Of a stretch of 64,000 nt of DNA, positions 25,094 to 38,778 are shown piece after piece; positions within the stretch are counted from its first letter, which is position 1, and every line of letters begins with the position of its first letter. The position numbers were made by a program, and so were the translations under genes. The notes below the pieces were generated by a model. It had not been told where the DNA came from and made no database searches. It saw nothing but the letters and a program-made list of their open reading frames with translations. The stretch covers positions 15,682,078 through 15,746,077 of the forward strand of contig OY720348.1 of NCBI GenBank assembly GCA_963082975.1, read 5' to 3'. Origin of the DNA: Labia minor. Its lineage: Eukaryota > Arthropoda > Insecta > Dermaptera > Spongiphoridae.

Positions 25094-28000
25094 GTATGTT
25101 TTTGAATACAATTGACTATCGGTGAATAGTAAAAAATTATATATTACTCTATAAACATTTATTTGATTTTATGCTTATACAATATATATATATATATATA
25201 TTTGTTTTGAAATATATTTTAGAAATATTCTAAGGTTATATACTCGAAATTCTATTATTATGAATAACCTTTTTAGAATTTGTATTTGGTATATATATCA
25301 ATAAACATATATAATATATTTTATCAAAATAAATTAAAATTAATATCTTCTTCTATTTAGCATCGATGTTATTTTGTACCTAATGTCTTAATTGCACATT
25401 AATTCATTGTATATTTTGTGAAAAATATTGTATTCTGTTCGGGTGGGTGGGGACCGAATAAATAAAAACAGTAAGGGGGCAAATATTTTTCTGATTTTTA
25501 GACAAATAATTATTCTAATTTTGATTTATCCATTATACAATAATTTGCATTGTGGGATCAATCTATTTTAAATTTATTCCTTATTTTATAATATTCAATA
25601 AGAAAATATTTAATTTATAAACAATGCGTAAAAATTTATATATATATATATCGAAAATTTATATATTTTAATTAATAATAAATAAATATATAATATTTTT
25701 AATTAATATGATTCATTTACAGTACTATGTGGGAGAAGGCTTTAGAAACATCAGTATGCACACCTCAAGGAATTGTTCATGGCCTTATTGAAGGCAATGA
25801 ATATCAATTTCGGGTTATTGCTATTAATAAAGCAGGTCAAAGTGAACCTGGTGAGCCAAGCAAAACATTTGTTGCGAAACCACGTTATTGTAAGTATATA
25901 TTGTATGAGTATATCTAATGATATAATTTAAAAATATTTTTATATTCCTTGACTAATTTTATGTTCATTAAATTTTTAGTGGCTCCAAGAATTGATCGTC
26001 ATAATCTACGTAATGTTACTTTATCAGCTGGCTCTACACTCAAATTGGATGCAGCCATCATTGGAGAACCAGCTCCTACTGTTGAATTGCGTTACGCTAA
26101 TATGCCATTGAGAGCCTCACGAAATGTTCAAATTGATAGTCCTGAATATTTCACAAAATTGGTTATTAGGCCTGTCGCTCGAGGAGATTCAGGCGAATAT
26201 ATGGTTATAGCTACAAATACCAGCGGCAAAGATTCAGTTATTATTGAAGTAACTGTTACTGATAAACCGACACCACCTGAAGGACCTCTACAAATTTCTG
26301 ATGTTCATAAAGATGGATGTAAACTTAAATGGAAACGACCTAAAGATGATTGAATATTATCAAGTTGACAAAATGGATCCCGAAACTGGTTGTTGGGTCC
26401 CATGTGGACGATCAAATGAACCAGGTACTATTTCTTTTGTTTCTGATAAAATTTGATTAAATTATCCTATATGACATTTTTCGTAAATTAAATTATTTGA
26501 TTATTTTAAAATAAATATTCTAATAAATATATCTTTCGTTTTAAATTCCTCTAGGTATGGAAGTTACTGGTCTAACACCTGGAAAAGAATATAAATTTCG
26601 CGTAGCAGCGGTTAATTCTGAAGGCGAATCGGAACCTCTCGTTGCAAAAGAATCAATTATTGCTAAGAATCTCTTCGGTAACATTAATACATATTTAATT
26701 TACATTTTATTATTAAATATAAATTAATTGTTATTGTTTTCATTGTTCTCAATCAGATGAACCTGGAAAACCTGGCGATCTCAAGGCAACTGATTGGGAT
26801 AAAGATCATGTTGACCTTAAATGGACTCCACCAAAAGACGATGGTGGCTCTCCTATTACCGGATATATTGTTGAGAAAAAAGATAAATTTGGTCAATGGG
26901 AGAAAGCTGTTGAAGTTCCTGCTGGTCAAACAACAGCGACTGTTCCTGATCTTATTGAAGGTCCTTATGAATTCGTGTACGAGCAGTTAATAAAGCAGGC
27001 CCTGGTGAACCAAGTGACGCTACACCAATTATAATTGCTAAACCAAGAAATCTTGCTCCCAAGATCGACCGAACGAATCTTATTGAAGTTCGTATTAAGG
27101 CTGGTCAAAACTTTAACTTTGATGTCAAAGTATCAGGTGAACCAGCACCAACCACGAAATGGCTCTTGGGAGGCCGAGAGATGAAAAACTCAGAACAAGT
27201 TAAAATTCAACATCAAGAATATTTTACTAAAATCAACGTTCGTATGGCAACTCGTGCTGAATCAGGAAAATATACCATTACAGCCGAAAACATCAATGGA
27301 AAAGATACTGCAGATGTAATGGTAATAGTTTTGGACAAACCTTCTCCTCCAGGTGGCCCTCTTAAGGTTTCTAATGTTCATGCTGATGGATGTAAATTGA
27401 ACTGGAATCCTCCATCAGATGACGGAGGACAGCCTATAGAAAAATATGTTGTTGAAAAAATGGATAAGGCCACAGGACGTTGGGTACCAGCTGGAGAAAC
27501 TGATGGCCCTACTACTTCTTTAGATGTAGATGGTTTACAACCAGGACATAAGTATAAATTTAGAGTGAGAGCAGTAAATAAACAAGGTAAATCTGAGCCC
27601 TTACAAACTGGACAAGCAATTGAAGCAAAGAATCCCTTCGATGAACCAAGTAAACCGGGTACTCCTGAAATCAAAGATTATGATAAAGATTGGGTGGAAT
27701 TGCAATGGACTCGTCCTGAAACAGATGGTGGTTCTCCGATTACAGGTTATATCATAGAAAAAAAAGATAAATTTAATCCAAATTGGGAAAAATGTGCTGA
27801 GGTTGTAGGAGATCTTACTTCAGGAAAAGTAAATGATTTAATTGAAGGTAACACTTATGAGTTTAGAGTTCGAGCAGTTAATAAAGCTGGACCTGGAGAA
27901 CCAAGTGACGCAACTAAACCTCATCTTGCTCGTTCTAAAAATCTTCCTCCACGTATTGATCGTAATGCACTTCTGGACATTAAAATTAGAGCTGGACAGA

Positions 28001-31000
28001 ATTTTGAATTTGATGTACCAGTTATTGGCGAACCAGCTCCATCAAAAGAATGGACCCTTAAAGATTCTACTGTAATCAATTCCGATAGAGTAAAAATCGT
28101 TAATGAGCCTTATAATACTAAACTTCGAGTTGTGGATGCTAAACGAGGTGACAGCGGAACCTACACTCTAACTGCTAAAAATATTAATGGAAAAGATACT
28201 GCAACAGTTAATGTGACAGTGCTTGGTAAGTTTAAAAAAAAATTTTAATTTTAAATAAAAAAAAAATAAGTAAAATGTTAATGTTTTAATAATTTATTTT
28301 TATTTAGATGTACCACTACCACCTGAGGGTCCTGTTCGAGCGGATAATGTCACTAAAGCTGGTTGTAATCTTTCATGGCGTCCACCAAAAGATGATGGAG
28401 GTTCAGAAATTACTCATTATATTGTCGAGAAAATGGATACAGAAAATATGCGATGGGTACCCGTGGCAGAGTCTAGTAATACAAATCTACGTGTTGAACA
28501 TCTTATTGAAAATCATGATTATAAATTCAGAGTCAAGGCAGTGAATAAGCAAGGAGAATCACAACCATTGACTGGATTGACTACAATTACAGCCAAAGAT
28601 CCATTTAATAAACCAGATAAACCAGGAACACCTCAACTTGTGGATTGGGATAAGGATCATGTTGATCTTGAATGGACACCACCCAAAAGAGATGGTGGAT
28701 CTCCAATTACTGGATATATCATTGAAAAAAAGACAAAATTCGGGTAAGAATAATATTTATAGAAAGATTTTTAAAAAAAATATAATGTGGTATCTTGTGT
28801 GTTATTTTTTGAGCTATAAAATTTATTGAATATTTAGTATCAATAATTAAAATTGTTGGATCATAAATTTCCATTATATAATTTTTTTTTTCAAATCGCC
28901 ATCATAAAACTTCTTATCTAAATATATTTCATATTCAATATAGAAAAGAAGAAATAAATTTATTTTTATTTTATAGACCTTGGGAAAAATGTTGTGAGGT
29001 TCCTGGAAATGTCACCAAAGGTACGGCACCTAATTTGACTGAGGGTGAAGAGTATGAGTTCCGAGTGATTGCTGTTAATAAGGGTGGTTTAGGAGAACCA
29101 AGTGATCCAAGTCAATCTGTCGTTGCCAAAGCACGTTACCGTAAGTTAACATTTTATTTGATTTTTCGAATTTTATTTTATTTAACAAAATTATTAATTA
29201 GTTTATTGTATAAATTTACAGAAGCACCATACTTTGATAAGAAAATGTTGCAAGATATGGTTGTTCGTGCTGGTCAAAAGATCAACTACACAATTCCTAT
29301 CGAGGCTTCTCCACGCCCAACAGCCAAATGGAGCGTTAACGGTAAAAACATCGAAGCAGGAGCTAGAGCGGACATACAAACATTTGCCAACCAAACTGTT
29401 TTCGAAATTCTCTTTTCTGTTCGAAGTGATACTGGTCGTTATACTTTAACACTTGAAAACAGTCTAGGACAATGTTCTGCTTCTGCAAATGTTACTGTGT
29501 TAGGTAACTAATTGTTAATAAATAATAATTTTGTTATTTTATCTTAAAATAATAAATAATTGTAATTTTAGATAAACCTGGACCACCTCAAGGTCCGCTT
29601 TCAATCAGCGGAGTTACTAAAGAAAGTGCAAAACTTGCATGGAAACCACCTTTGGATGACGGTGGAAGTCCAATTTTACATTATATTATTGAGAAAATGG
29701 ATGTGTCACGCGGTACCTGGTCTGATGCTGGAATGTCAAATGGACTAGCACATGAAGTTACTCGGTTAATCCACAAGAAAGAATATCTGTTCCGAGTTAG
29801 TGCAGTGAACAGCATTGGAGAGTCAGAACCTCTTGAAGCTGATAAAAGCATTATTGCCAAAAATCAATATGGTATTTTTTTTTATATTTTAAACAATTTG
29901 ATTTTTTCAAATAGTAATATGTTAAATACCTAGTATCACAACATTTTTTATATTAATTTTATTATATTTATATTATTGAATATTTATAATATTTATATTA
30001 TTGTCTTTTATTAAATATGTTGAAATATTTTTGAAAATATTAATATTGATACAAATATAAAAATTGATCACTCTGATCTCATTATATAAGTATAACTTCA
30101 TGAAAATTTTAGATATAGACAAATATCTCATCTAATAAATTATTATTTTTTAATTTTTTCAATTTAAAATTTTAAATAAAATTAAATTTTATATTGAATC
30201 AAAATGTATTAGAACTCTTTTAACAAATAGAAATCAAAGATATTGGATTAACATATATAATTGCTGTGTTAAATCGTGCTAAGATGTGAATTTAATTTAC
30301 ATAAAATTATTTTAAAACTATATTTCAATTAATATAATATTTTAATGTGTATTTGTACTTGTTAGATAATAGGTAATTAAAATGAATAAAAACTCGTTTG
30401 TGAATATGAAACTCGTCATTATAATAAAATTATTTTTATATTAAAATTAATATATATTTTCTTTTAATTTTTTCAATGTTTAGATATTTGGAAATTTTTC
30501 TATACATTTATATATATATATTTCTCTACACTATATATATAATAAATATATAATAATAAAATTATTATTTTTCTTCATTTATAGGCTTCAGTACCTGATT
30601 TAACTGAAGGCCAAGAATATGAATTTCGAGTGATTGCAGTTAATTCTGCAGGTCAAAGTGAACCTAGCGAACCTTCCGATATGGTTACCGCTAAAACCCG
30701 ATACTGTAAGTTAAATAACATATCGTATTCTATTCGTACTGAATTCAAAAGGTGGTTTTTATGTTCTAAAGTACATTGTTGCATACAACTTTTTTAATTT
30801 TCATGTTAATTTAATAATGAGTTGTATATTATAAAAAATATATTCAATGGTTATATAGTTAATTCTTTCAAACTACCTATATTTCAATTTTACTATTTAA
30901 ATATCATGGTATTTTTACTTTTTCACTTTTCTAAAAGTATAAATTTAATCGATTTGAAAAAGTAATGTGAATAATGATTGAAATTTATGATTTACAGTGG

Positions 31001-34000
31001 CACCTAAGATCAAGAGTCCATTAAATGATATCCGTGTCAAAGCTGGCCAAATTTTCCATGTGGATGTTGATTTTATTGGCGAGCCAGTTCCAGAAGTGCA
31101 ATGGACTGTAGGTTCGAAATCATTGACTACTGATGATCGTACGACGGTAACTGCCATTGGCTATCACACAATTGTTCATACAGTCAACGCCCGTCGAAGT
31201 GATAGTGGTCTTTATCATTTATTATTACGCAACAGTTCTGGAATTGATGAAGGATCATTCCAGATTATCGTTTTAGGTAAGCGGTATCACTCTTTTATCT
31301 CAATCATTTTTAAATAAATAAATAAATAATACCAATGCTAATTGTAATATGGTAAAACTATATATTCGCCTTTAAATAAAAAAAAAGATATTTAGATATT
31401 AAATCTAGTCTTAACTCCAAAAAATGTAGAATCATAAATATATAAAAAATAAAATACTAATAAATATACAAGTTATATACTAAAATATCTATGCTTGAAA
31501 TGTTAAAATTTGTATTGTTATATAATTATTGACCTAAATGCATTTAGATATTTCAATATACATTTTTTATGCCTTAGAATAATTGAATTTTTTTTTATTT
31601 TATGACATACAGATCGTCCTTCACCTCCAGAAGCACCACTGGAATATGAAGAAATTACATCTTCTTCAGTAACTCTCTCTTGGAAACCACCTAAAGATAA
31701 TGGTGGAAGTGAAATCACTTAAGTTTTTTTATATATTAATAATAATAATTTAAGTACAATATATTTTTTTAAATTTATATTTAAGTTAAATAAGCGGGAG
31801 TGTCCTCCCCTAGACTTTCCCGCATATAAATAGGTATAAAGAGTTGTGAATGAATATTTAGAATGTGTAAACTTGGTATTGATAAAGAGCCAGTTCGTAT
31901 TAGTTTATTGGTGTCAAATTTGATATTTGGTAACATTTATATATATATATATATATAGAATAAAGTGCTACTTCCGGTTAACTGATATTTTAAATGTAAA
32001 AAAAACAGATATGGATATAATATAAATATTTTTAATTTTATTTTATTTATAATATATAAGGGCTGGCTGTGACGTCATGAAGTGCTGGGTGACGTCATAT
32101 AATTTTAAATTAAGAAAAAACTAATGAAGATGATTTTTCTCGAGGATAAAACCAATACAAAGTGCATAACACGTGGAGATATGTCCTCACGTGAAATTTG
32201 ATATGAAAATAACCCTTCACTTCCTCTCTTCGATCGGCAATACTAGCACTTTCGGTTTCCGGATTTGCACCAAAAGTTGATCAATTCATCCTACTGATGT
32301 ATCAAGTAAATATACCAAATTTCATCAAAATCCGTTGAGCCGTTCAGGCTGTACACATCTATACGGACGGACGGACAGACATCATGCTAAAAATACTTTT
32401 TTATGTTAAGAAAATATATGATTCGTGGAGATATGTACCTAAAAATATCCATAGGTGAAATTTGGTGTGAAAACAATACCTCCCTTACTATCGTAGGTCG
32501 GTAAAAAAGAAACGCTACTTGTATAGGTAAAATGTCACTTCCGGTAGTCAGATCATGATGAAATTTGGTATCTGAATTTTTTCATATTTTTAAATCTATA
32601 TACAAAATATGAAGCAAATATCTCGAAGCAAACTGGTACTTTACTTGAAAGGTAAACGCAACCAGTGTAGGTAAAGTACCACTTCCGGTTAACCGATTTT
32701 GACGAAATTTTGATAGAAATCTACAAACTGTGAATAATATCGGTGTACCAAATTTCGAAGTCCTAGCTTGATTAGTTTTTGAGTAAATTTGCTTACAGAC
32801 ATTACATACATACATACACACACACACACAGACATAATTCGAAAAATGGTATTTTCCGACTCGGGGAGGTCTAAAACGTCAAGATCTATCGAAATCTCGA
32901 AGTCGAAATTTTTGACGATTCCAATACTTCCCTTATACGAAGTATGCGGGAAAGTAAAAAAAAGATGGAAATTTGAAACAGTCTTTGAAGTAGTAATTGC
33001 GAGTCATGTGAATCTAATTTAGGAATTTAGTTTTGGAATGTTGAAAATTCGTAAATCAAGTAAATGAATAATTTAAAAAAAAATTGAGATTCGAAAAATT
33101 CCCTATGATTAAACATTTCATTTTTTCAAATTAGTAAATATAACTTGTTAATATTTTTGCTTTGGGTAGTTTTAATACTCTACATTAATAAAATAAATAG
33201 AGTGACAACATGTATTTTAATACTTTAATAAGTCGATTATAAAATTTTACAATTTTAGTATAATTTTAATAAATATTAAGAAAACAATAAGAAATTTATA
33301 TAAATTATAGCTTTGAAAAAGATAAATTTAGTTTACTACTTAACAATTATTTATATTATTCAATTATATATAATTCTTAGTTTTTCCAATTTCAAGTTTG
33401 TAAAAAGTTACAAATAGTTAAGTGACCCATATAAAATAACGTTATTTTTTAGCGTTTTAAAATTATTGGGATGAACAATAATTAGTCTTTAGTTAATAAC
33501 TTGGTTTTCAGATTAAAATTACTACGTTGTTTGTTATTTTTATATATGTATTAAATATATTTCATTGTTATTATAAGATGAGAGTTTAATGTTATTTTAA
33601 TTTTCTTTGAAGTGGATATGTGATTGAAAAACGCGATTTAACCCATGGAGGTGGATGGGTGCCTGCTGTTAATTATGTTAACCCTAAATATAATCATGCA
33701 ACCGTCCCACGTCTTCTTGAGGGTACGAAATATGAATTTAGAGTATTCGCTGAAAATCTCCAAGGACGATCCGATCCTCTAAATACAGACAAGCCTGTCG
33801 TAGCTAAAAATCAATTTGGTAACCTGTTTAAAATTATTATTTATTTAATGGTCAGTAACACCTGCTTATTACATATCTATCTATTGGAGAATAACTATTA
33901 TATTATTTATATAATATTTAAAATTATGAAAATTATAGTTACCATTTTATTACTTGAATTAAATTATCTTTGTGTAATGTTAAATAATTTAACTATTTGA

Positions 34001-37000
34001 AATGAATAAGAAGTAAATCATTTTGTAATTAAGTGTATTAATAAAGAAGAGAGAAATATTAATCTAAATCACGTTTGATTTGTTATTTTAGATGTTCCTG
34101 GCCGTCCTGGTAAACCTGAATGTGTCGATGCAGACAAAGATCATATTAAAATTAAATGGTCTCCTCCAATTAGTAATGGAGGTTCGCCTATTATTGGATA
34201 TGATGTTGAAAGACGAGATAGGAATACCGGCCGTTGGGTTCGAGTTAATAAAGAACCTACCAGAGTATGTATTTATCTCCTACTTGTATATTAAATTATA
34301 AATTTTAAAAAAATATTTATAATAATTATATTAATAAATTACACTTCAAATTATCTTAAAGCATCTGGAATATTATGATGACCATGTTACTGAAGGCCAC
34401 CAGTACGAATACAGAGTTACTGCCATCAATGCTGCAGGTCCAGAAAAACCCAGTGACACAAGCAACGTATTTTCAGCAAAACCAATGAAAGGTTTATATT
34501 TCTACAATTTCTATAATATTTATACTTTTAATTATTATAAAACTTAATTTGTAATGTGTTTTTTTAATTTAGAAAAGCCAAAATTATTTTTGGATGGTAT
34601 TATTGGCCGTAAAATTAAAGTACGAGCTGGTGAACCAATTAATATTCAAATTCCACTTGCTGGAGCTCCTATACCGACTGTTGAATGGACAAAAAATACT
34701 ACCAAATTGCCTATTTCCAATAGAGTGTCTGTAAGTCAAAATCATTTTTTCCCAATTTTAAATGTTATACTTCAAAGTTTTTTTAAAAAATAAAGATAAG
34801 AATAAAAAGATATTTTATATTTTTTTTTAAACAAAAGTAATAAATATTATTTTTCTATAATTCATATTTCAATATCGCAGGCTGAGACAACAAGTGAACA
34901 AACCGCCTTGCGAATTGAAAAATCCACTCGGGGTGATTCTGGAAAATACACAGTCACTGCAAAGAACGATTATGGACATGATTCAGGTGATATTGAAGTT
35001 ATTGTAGTTGATAAACCTGGAATACCTAAGGGTCCAATTACATATCCAAATACAACACAAGATTCAATTCAACTATCTTGGAATCCACCAAGCGACGATG
35101 GAGGTGGAGAAATCACTGGTAAGTATGAAATGTGAATTTAAAAATTATTTGTTATAATTCAATTATATACATATAACTTTTGTAATCTTGATCTAATGTA
35201 AACTTTAGGTTACGTGGTTGAAATGTCTGAATTTGGAGTCGATAATTGGAAACAATTACCAGGCTTCTGTCCTAAGCCTAATTTCACAGCGAAAGGACTA
35301 ACAGAAGGTAAACGGTATGTCTTCCGAGTCCGAGCGGAAAATATCTATGGACTTTCAGAGCCACTTGAAGGTAAACCAGTCGTGGCCAAAAGTCCATTCG
35401 ATCCTCCTGATGCTCCAAGTCAACCAGAAATCACTGGCTATTCTCCAAATAGCTGCAGTTTGGAATGGAATCCTCCTCAGAATACTGGTGGCCGTCCTAT
35501 TACTGGTAAAATTATAATTTAAAATTATAAATTAAATATATATATATTGTAATGATTTTTTTGTAAAGGGGAAAATTGAAGGGGGAAATTTTAAGAAAAA
35601 GAATTAATGTTTGGTCACAAAAGTGTATTGGACAAGGTTGGACTTTGAATTGGCGTGAACTGTCCCGGATATCTGGACAAAAAATAAAAAGAGAGAAAAA
35701 AATTAAATTTAAAATTACGAATTAAAAATTTATTATCAGATTGATTATATTCAATGTTTAAATATACTTTTAAAAACTTTTAAATTTAAATATAAACTTT
35801 TATTTATAGGTTTTTTTATATATGCAAAAAAATTTATTTAATATTTATTTTTAGAACAAAAAAAATTCGTTATATCAAAATTTAAGAGACATCAATATTT
35901 GTTGTGAATTAAAAATAATTTTTCTTTTAATTCTTTGATTAACAAAATAAAAAATTAATTAATAAAAAAATTCCTTCTTTCAAACAATATTTCTTGTTAA
36001 CGATGTAGCCGGAACTCTTCTAAGTGACGGCTGAATGGTGTTCCCGAATGCAGAATTAATGAATACAATAACACCACCAAAAGATGCAATCAAAGAATCA
36101 ATGCAACAATATGTTCAAATCAATAATGTAGAAAACTGTTAATCTTGTAGCCGGTCCTTATATAAGCGATTATCAGTGGACTGGTGAATGGTGGTCCTTT
36201 TTTTCCACCAATAAAGTCCATCCGCTCGGGACGATAGCTACTGCCCGACTGAATCTTTGACTTTCCAACCACTAGTCCTCTTCAGGGGAAACGTATTGCA
36301 ATCCTAATCCTTTCCACAAAATAATTTATTTTTAAATAAATAAATTTTATTTATTCATTTATTTTAAGAATTAATGATATTTTTAAAATATCATTACATC
36401 CCCTGTTTCCGATTAAAAAAATTTATTTGGGGATATGAAAAGACCCAAAAAAATTTTTTTTTTATTTTGTTAATGAACCGGGTAGTTACCACACATCACT
36501 TCACATTCACTATGACTTTAGTTTGTGGATGGTAGTTACCACGCATCACTTCAAATTCACTAGCACTTTTAGTTTGTGGATATTATATACACAAAATATT
36601 TACATTTATATATTTACAAATAGGTTTACAGTTTTTTGTTAAATATTTACACTTACAAACTAATTATAAAAAAAAAATTTTCATTTATTTTTTTATTTTA
36701 TTATTATTAAAAAATTTTTTTTTTTAATTATTTGAAAAATTGTATATTTTTTTTCCAAAATATAAATTAAAAAATTTTGACAATTTTGACAATTTTTTGA
36801 CAATTAATTTTCTTATTTTTTTTTTTTTAATTTTGATTTTATTTAAATTTTTAAACAAAAATTTAATTTTCTATGCAATTTGCATTTAGATTATTTAACA
36901 TTTAATCACAAATTTTCTTTTTTCTTAAAATTCAAAAATTTTCTCTCCTTTACCAATCCATCTTTTTCTTTCAACAATGAAACACCTTGACACAACTCGA

Positions 37001-38743
37001 ATCAATTAACAAAATGAATCTACTATAAAAAATAAACTTTTGGCTCTATTAATATAAACAAACAATGAGATTATTAATGATTTGAATTGTTTAATTATTT
37101 CAATATGAACAACAACAGCATATCAACCGATACTCACTTCAAATGAATCGAGACTTACCATCACCACAACCCTTTCAATGATTTGCCTACACATGAACAC
37201 TCTCTGTAACCTCTTACATTTTGCTATACGAATCAAAATTTAAAAAAGCAATCTCGCTACTTCAATATATTAAAAAAATTTCCTTTAACCCTAAATCCTA
37301 TTACTTTATCATTATAATTACTAATTTCATATTTCATAATCCATAACACAATATTTATCACTCAATTAACCATTATTTTTCTCAATTTTTCACTTAACTC
37401 ATTAAACCTAAAAACTTTTTATATATCCTTTTTCGATCAAGATCGACCCTCTATCTTCAAATTCTGTATAGCTCCATATTTTAAAATCACAAAAACACCA
37501 ATCGCAGACAAACTTCCTGAAATAATTGACGAATAACAAACATCTCACAACTAATTAAAGGAGTATAAAAATCAAAAAAATAAAAAAACTACAATTCATT
37601 AAATTTAATATCATTAATAACCTTGAAAACCATTTGATATAATTTTAATTAATGTGCCAATTGTATCATTTAAATGCAAGCCAAATTGATTAAAATAAAA
37701 ATTGTCATTTCCTTCATAAGTGGTTCAAATTCAAAATTACCATAATATCAATCGTGGCAAAGGAAACTTTAATTTTGCGGCGAAAATACCATCCCCTTAT
37801 TATTATGAATATAAACCTAAATCTAAAATACCAACTTTTTACTTGTACTATCGCTAGTAGGGAAGGCGAACCATTCTTAAGGGATGTTGGATCATTGGGA
37901 CAAGGAAGATAACAAGGACTGTTAGTTGCCTTTCTAATATTAGTCACAGAGCGTAAAGTGTTAACAGTAGTAGTGGGGAGGGTCTTCGATATAGATTCAC
38001 TTCGCTTATATGGAGAGTTATCACAATTTTGAGGCTTGATGGTGGGTTTACTCAGTTTATTAATAGTATTTGCAAATGAGATTTCTGGGGGTGGAAGCGA
38101 AGTGGGTGGATCCTTAATAATGATTTTTGACGATACGGACAAATTTGTATTTTTTAATATTAATTTAGGAGCACTATTTTCTATTGCTTGAACCTTCCTA
38201 TTAATATTATTCAAAGAGTCTGAAGTGTTAACAGAATTAGTGGGAAGAGGCTTGGTTATAGGATCATTTCGAGAGTTATCCAAATTTTGAGGATTGATGG
38301 TGGGTTTATTCAGTTTATTACTAGTATTTGCATATGAGATTTCTGGGGGTGGAAGCGAAGTAGGTGGATCCTTAATAATGATTTTTGATGATAAAGACAA
38401 ATTTGTATTTTTTAAGATTAATTTAGGAGTACTATTTTCTATTTTTTTATGCAACAATATGTTCAAATCAATAATGTAGAAAACTGTTAATCTTGTAGCC
38501 GGTCCTTATATAAGCGATTATCAGTGGACTGGTGAATGGTGGTCCTTTTTTTCCACCAATAAAGTCCATCCGCTCGGGACGATAGCTACTGCCCGACTGA
38601 ATCTTTGACTTTCCAACCACTAGTCCTCTTCAGGGGAAACGTATTGCAATCCTAATCCTTTCCACAAAATAATTTATTTTTAAATAAATAAATTTTATTT
38701 ATTCATTTATTTTAAGAATTAATGATATTTTTAAAATATCATT

Positions 38744-38778
<35 letters not shown>

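Larger units (their letters stand above)
36101..38746 (-). mobile_element. LTR-flanked retroelement without pol (LARD/TRIM-like), minus strand
   Basis: Two near-identical direct repeats of about 298 bp (36101-36398 and 38449-38746) flank about 2.05 kb. Read on the minus strand, each repeat starts TGTAATG and ends GTTGCA. It holds a TATATAAGG box, and a purine tract (GGAAACAGGGGA) lies just before the downstream copy. These are LTR hallmarks. The interior holds one open frame (37714-38466) and AT-rich DNA, with no reverse transcriptase. No clear target duplication was found, and a diverged partial LTR (about 35995-36100) abuts it. The element lies within a twitchin intron. Confidence 0.72.

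Noticed and set aside
27378-27674. Minus-strand open frame within the long twitchin exon
   Set aside because: It is antisense to well-supported Fn3 coding sequence and has no independent signal.
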